This document shows positions 60,231 to 64,000 of a stretch of 64,000 nucleotides of DNA, piece after piece. The stretch covers positions 302,399 through 366,398 of the forward strand of contig NZ_WBZD01000017.1 of assembly GCF_009720365.1 (NCBI RefSeq). The letters run 5' to 3'. The notes beneath the pieces were generated by a model. That model was not told the DNA's origin. It worked only from the letters and a program-made list of their open reading frames with translations, and did not search any database. Source of the DNA: Catellatospora paridis (GTDB taxonomy: Bacteria > Actinomycetota > Actinomycetes > Mycobacteriales > Micromonosporaceae). A program made the position numbers and the translations under genes. The stretch's first letter is position 1. Each line of letters opens with the position of its first letter.

Positions 60231-62441
60231 TTACTTGTAGACGCGGACGTAGTCCACGAGCATCTGTGCCGGGAACGGCGTGCTGGCGTCGGGCGAGCCG
60301 GGCCAGTCACCGCCCACGGCGAGGTTCAGGATCATGTAGTGCGGATGGTCGTAGACCCACGGTCCGCGGGTCGCCTCCACGGTCGCCTTGCTCGCGTAGA
60401 ACACCTCCGTGCTGTCGACGAAGAACCGGATCCCGTTGCTGTCCCACTGCGCGGCGTAGACGTGGTAGTCGGCCGAGAGGTCGATGCCCCAGACCTTCTC
60501 CAGCCCATAGCCGGCGCCACCGTTGTAGGCGGGGGCGTGCAGCGTGGTGTAGCTGCGGGTGGTGTCGCGGCCGAGGATCTCCATGATGTCGATCTCGCCG
60601 TTGTAGGGCCACGGGCGGCTCGTGGGCGGCAGGAAGTCGGCGCCCATCATCCAGAACGCCGGCCAGAAGCCGTTGCCCTTGGGCACCTTCACCCGGGCCT
60701 CGACCCGGCCGTACTGGAAGTGGAACTTGTTGCCCGTGTTCATCCGGTGCGAGGTGTACTGCATCCCGCCGGCCGCCTCGCGGCGGGCCTCCATCACCAG
60801 CGAGCCGGTGCCGTTCATGTTCGCGTTGTTGTTGTTCGTGTAGTACTGCAGCTCGGCGTTCTGGCCGGTGCCGGTGTCGATGGTCCACTTGGACGCGTCC
60901 GGCTTGCTGCCCGCCGCGCCGTTGAACTCGTCCGAGAAGACCAGGTTGGTGGCCGGGAACGTCGGGTTCGGCGGCTGCGCCGGGGGCGTGGTCGGGGCGC
61001 CGCCGGTGCCGTAGACCTGGAACTCCCAGAGCGAGTAGCCGTAGCCGTTGGACCGTGCCGTGCCGTACATGCGCACGTAGCGGCCGGTGCCGTTGACGAC
61101 GATGTTCTGCTTGAACCCGGTGCTGGTGGTGGTGCTGTAGATGGGCGTCCAGTTCACCGCGTCAGCCGAGGTCTGCAGCTGGTAGGAGGTGGCGTACGCC
61201 GGGTCCCACTGCAGCACGACCCGCTTGATCTGCGCGGTCGCGCCCAGGTCGACGTAGATCCAGCCCGGGTCGGTCCAGGCCGAGGTGGCCCAGCGCGAGG
61301 CCGGGTCCAGGTCGAAGGCCCGCAGCGGGAAGCACTGCCAGCACGCGCCGTCGTCCTGCGAGGTCGAGGCGAAACCAGGCTTGTTGTACGACAGCAGCAC
61401 CTCCCCGCCCGGGTTGGGCGACGGCGAGGCGGGCGGGCTGGCCGACGGCGACGCGGACGGCGACGCCGGCGGCGGAGAGGACGGCGGGTTGCTCGGCGTG
61501 CCGCCGGTGCGCACCGCGAACTCCCAGAGCGAGTAGCCCCACGCGGTGGCCCGCGTGGTGCCGTTCATCCGCACGTAGCGGCCGGTGCCGGAGACGGCCA
61601 GCGTCTGGACGCCACCGGTGCCGGTGGTGGTGCTGTAGATGTTCGTCCACGGGCCGGTGGCCGCGTTCGAGACCTGGACCTGGAACGCGCGTGCGTACGC
61701 GCCCTCCCAGTTCAGGGTCACCCCGCAGATGTTCTGGCTGCTGCCCAGGTCCACCTGGATCCACTGCGGGTCGCTGAACGCGCTCGACCAGCGGGTGCCG
61801 GTGCTGCCGTCGAAGGCGTTGGCCGCGGCGAACGCGCCCTCCTGCGAGGAGGCGCTGGCCGGGCGGCCCTGCGCCGCGTTGGCCGTGCCGCAGCCGCCAC
61901 CGCCGCCGCCGCCGATCACGCCGTACACCTGGAATTCCCAGAGCGAGTATCCATGGATGGTGGCGCGGGTGGTGCCGTTCATGCGCACGTACCGGCCGGA
62001 GCCGCTGACCGCGAGAGTCTGCACGCCGCCGGTGCCGGTGGTGGTGCTGTAGATGTTGGTCCAGCCGCCCGTGCCGGTGGCCGAGACCTGGATCTGGAAC
62101 GCGGTGGCGTACGCCGCCTCCCAGCGCAGGACGACCTGGCTGATGGTGGCCGTGGCGCCCAGGTCGACCTGGATCCACTGCGGGTCGGACGACGCGCTGG
62201 ACCAGCGCGTGCCGTTGTCGCCGTCCACCGCCGCGGTGGCCGGGAAAACGGCGTTCTCGACCGACGAGGCGGTGACCGGCTTGGCCTGGGAGATCAGCGG
62301 GTCGGCCGCGCTGGCCGAGCCGGCGACCACGGCCAGGTAGGACGAGGCGAGCACCGCGCCGAAGGTGGCGAGAACGGCGTACCAGCGCCTGCGAGTGGGG
62401 ACGGAGCGCGGCGGGGCTGCCGCGTTCGGGACGGATCTCAT
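60231..62441 (-). CDS. Secreted GH16 beta-glucanase with three F5/8-type domains
   Basis: A 736-residue exported enzyme. A signal peptide (1-46) is followed by discoidin/CBM32-like domains at about 48-175 and 186-315, a Ser/Pro/Ala linker (320-350), a third such domain (352-490), and a C-terminal glycoside hydrolase family 16 domain (505-736). The catalytic motif is NGEIDIMEILG (ExDxxE, about residue 617), and substrate-site residues include WPAFWMMG and DYHVYAAQWD. Such enzymes cut beta-1,3- or mixed-linked glucans. The first two binding domains are nearly identical over GGVQTLAVSGxGRYVRMNGT, indicating recent duplication. The ATG at 62441 has an AGGAGAT ribosome site. A LacI operator lies about 260 bp upstream. 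Confidence 0.92.
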   Translation of the reverse strand: MRSVPNAAAPPRSVPTRRRWYAVLATFGAVLASSYLAVVAGSASAADPLISQAKPVTASSVENAVFPATAAVDGDNGTRWSSASSDPQWIQVDLGATATISQVVLRWEAAYATAFQIQVSATGTGGWTNIYSTTTGTGGVQTLAVSGSGRYVRMNGTTRATIHGYSLWEFQVYGVIGGGGGGGCGTANAAQGRPASASSQEGAFAAANAFDGSTGTRWSSAFSDPQWIQVDLGSSQNICGVTLNWEGAYARAFQVQVSNAATGPWTNIYSTTTGTGGVQTLAVSGTGRYVRMNGTTRATAWGYSLWEFAVRTGGTPSNPPSSPPPASPSASPSASPPASPSPNPGGEVLLSYNKPGFASTSQDDGACWQCFPLRAFDLDPASRWATSAWTDPGWIYVDLGATAQIKRVVLQWDPAYATSYQLQTSADAVNWTPIYSTTTSTGFKQNIVVNGTGRYVRMYGTARSNGYGYSLWEFQVYGTGGAPTTPPAQPPNPTFPATNLVFSDEFNGAAGSKPDASKWTIDTGTGQNAELQYYTNNNNANMNGTGSLVMEARREAAGGMQYTSHRMNTGNKFHFQYGRVEARVKVPKGNGFWPAFWMMGADFLPPTSRPWPYNGEIDIMEILGRDTTRSYTTLHAPAYNGGAGYGLEKVWGIDLSADYHVYAAQWDSNGIRFFVDSTEVFYASKATVEATRGPWVYDHPHYMILNLAVGGDWPGSPDASTPFPAQMLVDYVRVYK

Positions 62442-62695
62442 GTCATCTCCTGTGGGATGGCTCGAGACCGCGAGGGCCGTGCTCCTCGCGGAAGGCCCGG
62501 AGGCGCTCCCGCCGGTCGCGGATCGGAGTGACCCGCGGCAGCGCTTCCGGTACGCACGCGACGGCCGCCCGCCGACGGGACCGGAGCGTCGGGGCTGAGC
62601 CCGGTCCTGCGAGGCATGGCGACACCGTGTTGAACGGCGGGTCGCCGCGTGCAACGACCTGCTGCCCGAATGGGCGTCAAGTCGGACAAACAATG

Positions 62696-62712
62696 TGGGG
62701 GAGCGCTCTCTG
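62696..62712. promoter_or_regulatory. LacI-type operator, copy 2 (GH16 side)
   Basis: The core GAGCGCTC (62701-62708) lies within GGGGAGCGCTCTCTG. It is 260 bp upstream of the GH16 start codon and shares GGGAGCGCTCTCTG with copy 3. Confidence 0.7.
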
Positions 62713-63013
62713 AGCAGAATCGTCCAGGACCGCTCGGATGTCAATGGCGGTCACTGGACGGGCCGCGGCGGCGATCGTCGTTAATGTCCCGGAAATCGTC
62801 CGGTGATGTCAGGACGGGCAGCTAGGAGACCTTGTCGTGAGACCGGACGCCGCCGCCAAATCGGCACGATCGATGGGAGGCAACGGATGCGCCGCTACGA
62901 CTGCCTGGTCACGACACTTCTCGGCGCGCCGGCCGTGCAGCGCGTTCGCAGGCGGGACGGCGTGTCGGGATCGGAAGCGCGGTCGCGCTTTGTAACGAGA
63001 CGGCAACGGCATC

Positions 63014-63019
63014 TTGACA
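63014..63019 (+). promoter_or_regulatory. Possible -35 element of the ABC transporter gene
   Basis: TTGACA, 124 bp upstream of the ATG, with an AT-rich GAAATT 17 nt later and operator copy 3 immediately downstream. The -10 match is weak. Confidence 0.4.
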
Positions 63020-63053
63020 GCCGCGCGGCATGAGACGAAATTCAGAGGCCAAA

Positions 63054-63071
63054 CCAGGGAGCGCTCTCTGG
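63054..63071. promoter_or_regulatory. LacI-type operator, copy 3 (ABC transporter side)
   Basis: CCAGGGAGCGCTCTCTGG is an 18-bp palindrome with one mismatched pair, the best-formed of the three copies. It lies just downstream of the presumed promoter and 72 bp before the start codon of the binding protein gene. Confidence 0.75.
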
Positions 63072-63142
63072 ATGATCAACTGTATGTGACCAGCGGTTCT
63101 GCTCGTGCTCGTGCCCGAATACCTGTTCCTGGAGGAGCTCCG

Positions 63143-64000
63143 ATGCGTTCAGCACTATCCGGCGCCGGCCCACGGCGCCGTCTCGCGGCCGTGGCCGCTC
63201 CGCTGCTCGCCGCCGCGCTGGTGCTGGGCACCGCGGCCTGTGGTGGCAGTGATGACCCGGCGAAGCCGGGTGAGAAGGTCAAGCTCACGATCGCGACGTT
63301 CGGTGAGTTCGGGTACAAGGACTTGTACAAGGAGTACATGGCCGCGAACCCGAATGTGGAGATCGTGGAGCGGATCACCAAGGCCGAGGATCACCACAAG
63401 AACCTGGCCGCGCACCTGGCCACCAACACCGGCGCCGCGGACATCGAGGCGATCGAGGAGGGCTGGGCGGGTCAGTTCACGGCCAACCCGGGCAAGTTCT
63501 ACAACTGGACCGACTACGGTGCCAACGACATCAAGTCGCAGTGGCCGGCGTGGAAGTGGCAGCAGGGTTCCTCGGCCAAGGGCGAGGTCGTCGGGCTCGG
63601 GACTGACGTCGGTGGTATGGCGATGTGCTACCGCCGGGACATCTTCGAGAAGGCGGGCCTGCCGACCGACCGTGAGGCCGTGTCGAAGCTTTGGCCGACG
63701 TGGGAGGAGTACATCGCCACGGGTGTGAAGTTCAAGAACGCGAACATCAAGGGCTCTTCGTGGATGGACGGCCCGACGATCATCTACCGGTCGATCCTGG
63801 GTCAGCAGCCGGTGGGTATCTACGACGCGGACAAGGTCGTCGTGGAGACGAACCCGGGTGTGAAGAAGGCCTGGGATCTGACGATCGATGCGATCAACAA
63901 GGGTCTGTCGGCGAAGATCGCGCCGTGGTCGGCTGACTGGAACGCCGGTATGGCCAAGGGCAGTTTCGTGACGCTGGCGTGCCCGTCGTGGATGATGGCC
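63143..64000 (+). CDS. Sugar ABC transporter substrate-binding lipoprotein, N-terminal part
   Basis: The first 286 codons of an extracellular solute-binding protein (family 1) that continues past the window. The signal peptide ends in a lipobox LGTAACGG (C33). Mature landmarks are KLTIATFGEFGYKDLYKEYM, IEAIEEGWAGQFTANPGKFY, GLGTDVGGMAMCYRRDIFEK and ACPSWMMA at the window edge, as in oligosaccharide-binding proteins of carbohydrate ABC transporters. GGAGGAG ends 5 nt before the ATG. Codon use is less GC-biased and Lys-rich compared with neighbours, common for highly expressed binding proteins. Permease genes are expected downstream. Its promoter region carries the LacI operator. Confidence 0.9.
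   Translation, partial: MRSALSGAGPRRRLAAVAAPLLAAALVLGTAACGGSDDPAKPGEKVKLTIATFGEFGYKDLYKEYMAANPNVEIVERITKAEDHHKNLAAHLATNTGAADIEAIEEGWAGQFTANPGKFYNWTDYGANDIKSQWPAWKWQQGSSAKGEVVGLGTDVGGMAMCYRRDIFEKAGLPTDREAVSKLWPTWEEYIATGVKFKNANIKGSSWMDGPTIIYRSILGQQPVGIYDADKVVVETNPGVKKAWDLTIDAINKGLSAKIAPWSADWNAGMAKGSFVTLACPSWMMA

Larger units (their letters stand above)
62442..63142. other. 701-bp divergent control region with two LacI operators
   Basis: No convincing gene. It separates the leftward GH16 gene from the rightward ABC binding protein gene. It holds operator copies 2 (62696-62712) and 3 (63054-63071) and a TTGACA -35-like element (63014-63019) before the second operator. The remainder contains only short ORFs without good codon pattern or ribosome sites; regulatory RNA cannot be excluded. 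Confidence 0.6.

Noticed and set aside
62803..63033. Short ORFs inside the GH16/ABC divergent region
   Set aside because: No ribosome binding site, Arg-rich shadow-like composition, and they overlap the regulatory elements.
1..64000. CRISPR arrays, tRNA/rRNA genes, prophage, transposase or integrase genes
   Set aside because: I found no regularly spaced repeats, no tRNA-like cloverleaf in the larger intergenic gaps and no recombinase-like protein among the ORFs.

Overview
The window is high-GC DNA (roughly 70 percent or more by eye) with GTG and ATG starts, overlapping operonic genes, leaderless-looking promoters, a mycothiol ligase gene (mshC) and an F420-type LLM oxidoreductase. Together these point to a mycothiol-producing actinobacterium. 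A repeat containing mini-ORFs that start MSERSERI suggests Micromonosporaceae (Micromonospora or Catellatospora-like). That family call is inference from pattern recognition, not from a search.

Layout. 1-10.6 kb (+): a purine-ureide catabolic operon, with the end of a xanthine dehydrogenase Fe-S subunit, a guanine-type deaminase, the Mo-subunit of xanthine dehydrogenase, malate synthase, a DUF6986 aldolase-like protein, allantoinase, allantoicase, a MobA/MocA-like transferase and XdhC. It would carry xanthine through allantoin towards glyoxylate and malate; uricase is not in the window. 10.6-14.8 kb (-): a SWIM zinc-finger protein and an SNF2 helicase. 15-21.2 kb: the conserved mshC neighbourhood (SCO1664-like, DUF3090, mshC, PAC2) with a GNAT protein, two small membrane proteins and a GntR regulator. 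21.4-24.6 kb: a truncated lipoprotein-like ORF abutting a PLD-helicase-DUF3427 protein. 24.7-26.9 kb (-): a secreted phospholipase A2 and a membrane-anchored Fn3 protein. 27.3-30.5 kb (+): a reductive pyrimidine catabolism operon (ureidopropionase, dihydropyrimidinase, LLM oxidoreductase). 30.6-36.7 kb: an EamA transporter, pntAB, a DinB protein and an aminotransferase. 36.8-41.5 kb (+): a divergent Hsp90 coupled to a 955-residue repeat-rich protein. 41.6-42.5 kb: a secreted lipase. 42.5-48.5 kb (-): a biuret/allophanate-type nitrogen scavenging operon (AtzF, FCD regulator, two cysteine hydrolases, NCS2 permease, AtzH/HpxZ-like protein). 48.8-51 kb (+): an orphan protein and an FMN alpha-hydroxyacid oxidase. 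51-56 kb (-): a 1631-residue kinase-ATPase-GAF-GGDEF protein. 56.1-64 kb: DUF2199, a LacI regulator, a DUF305 lipoprotein, a CBM32-DUF1996 protein, a GH16 glucanase with three discoidin-like domains and the start of a sugar ABC transporter.

Themes. Three separate pathways that release nitrogen from ureides and amides (purine, pyrimidine, biuret/allophanate) lie within 48 kb. A LacI-type operator with core GAGCGCTC occurs in front of lacI, in the region upstream of the GH16 gene, and in front of the ABC binding protein gene, which suggests a local glucan-utilisation regulon. Two families of imperfect palindromic repeats sit at gene ends: 77-bp elements at 18145 and 58630, and 59-bp elements at 51020 and 57954. 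Several genes have an actinobacterial -10 box 5-7 nt before the start codon and so look leaderless. No tRNA, rRNA, CRISPR array, transposase or integrase was seen.
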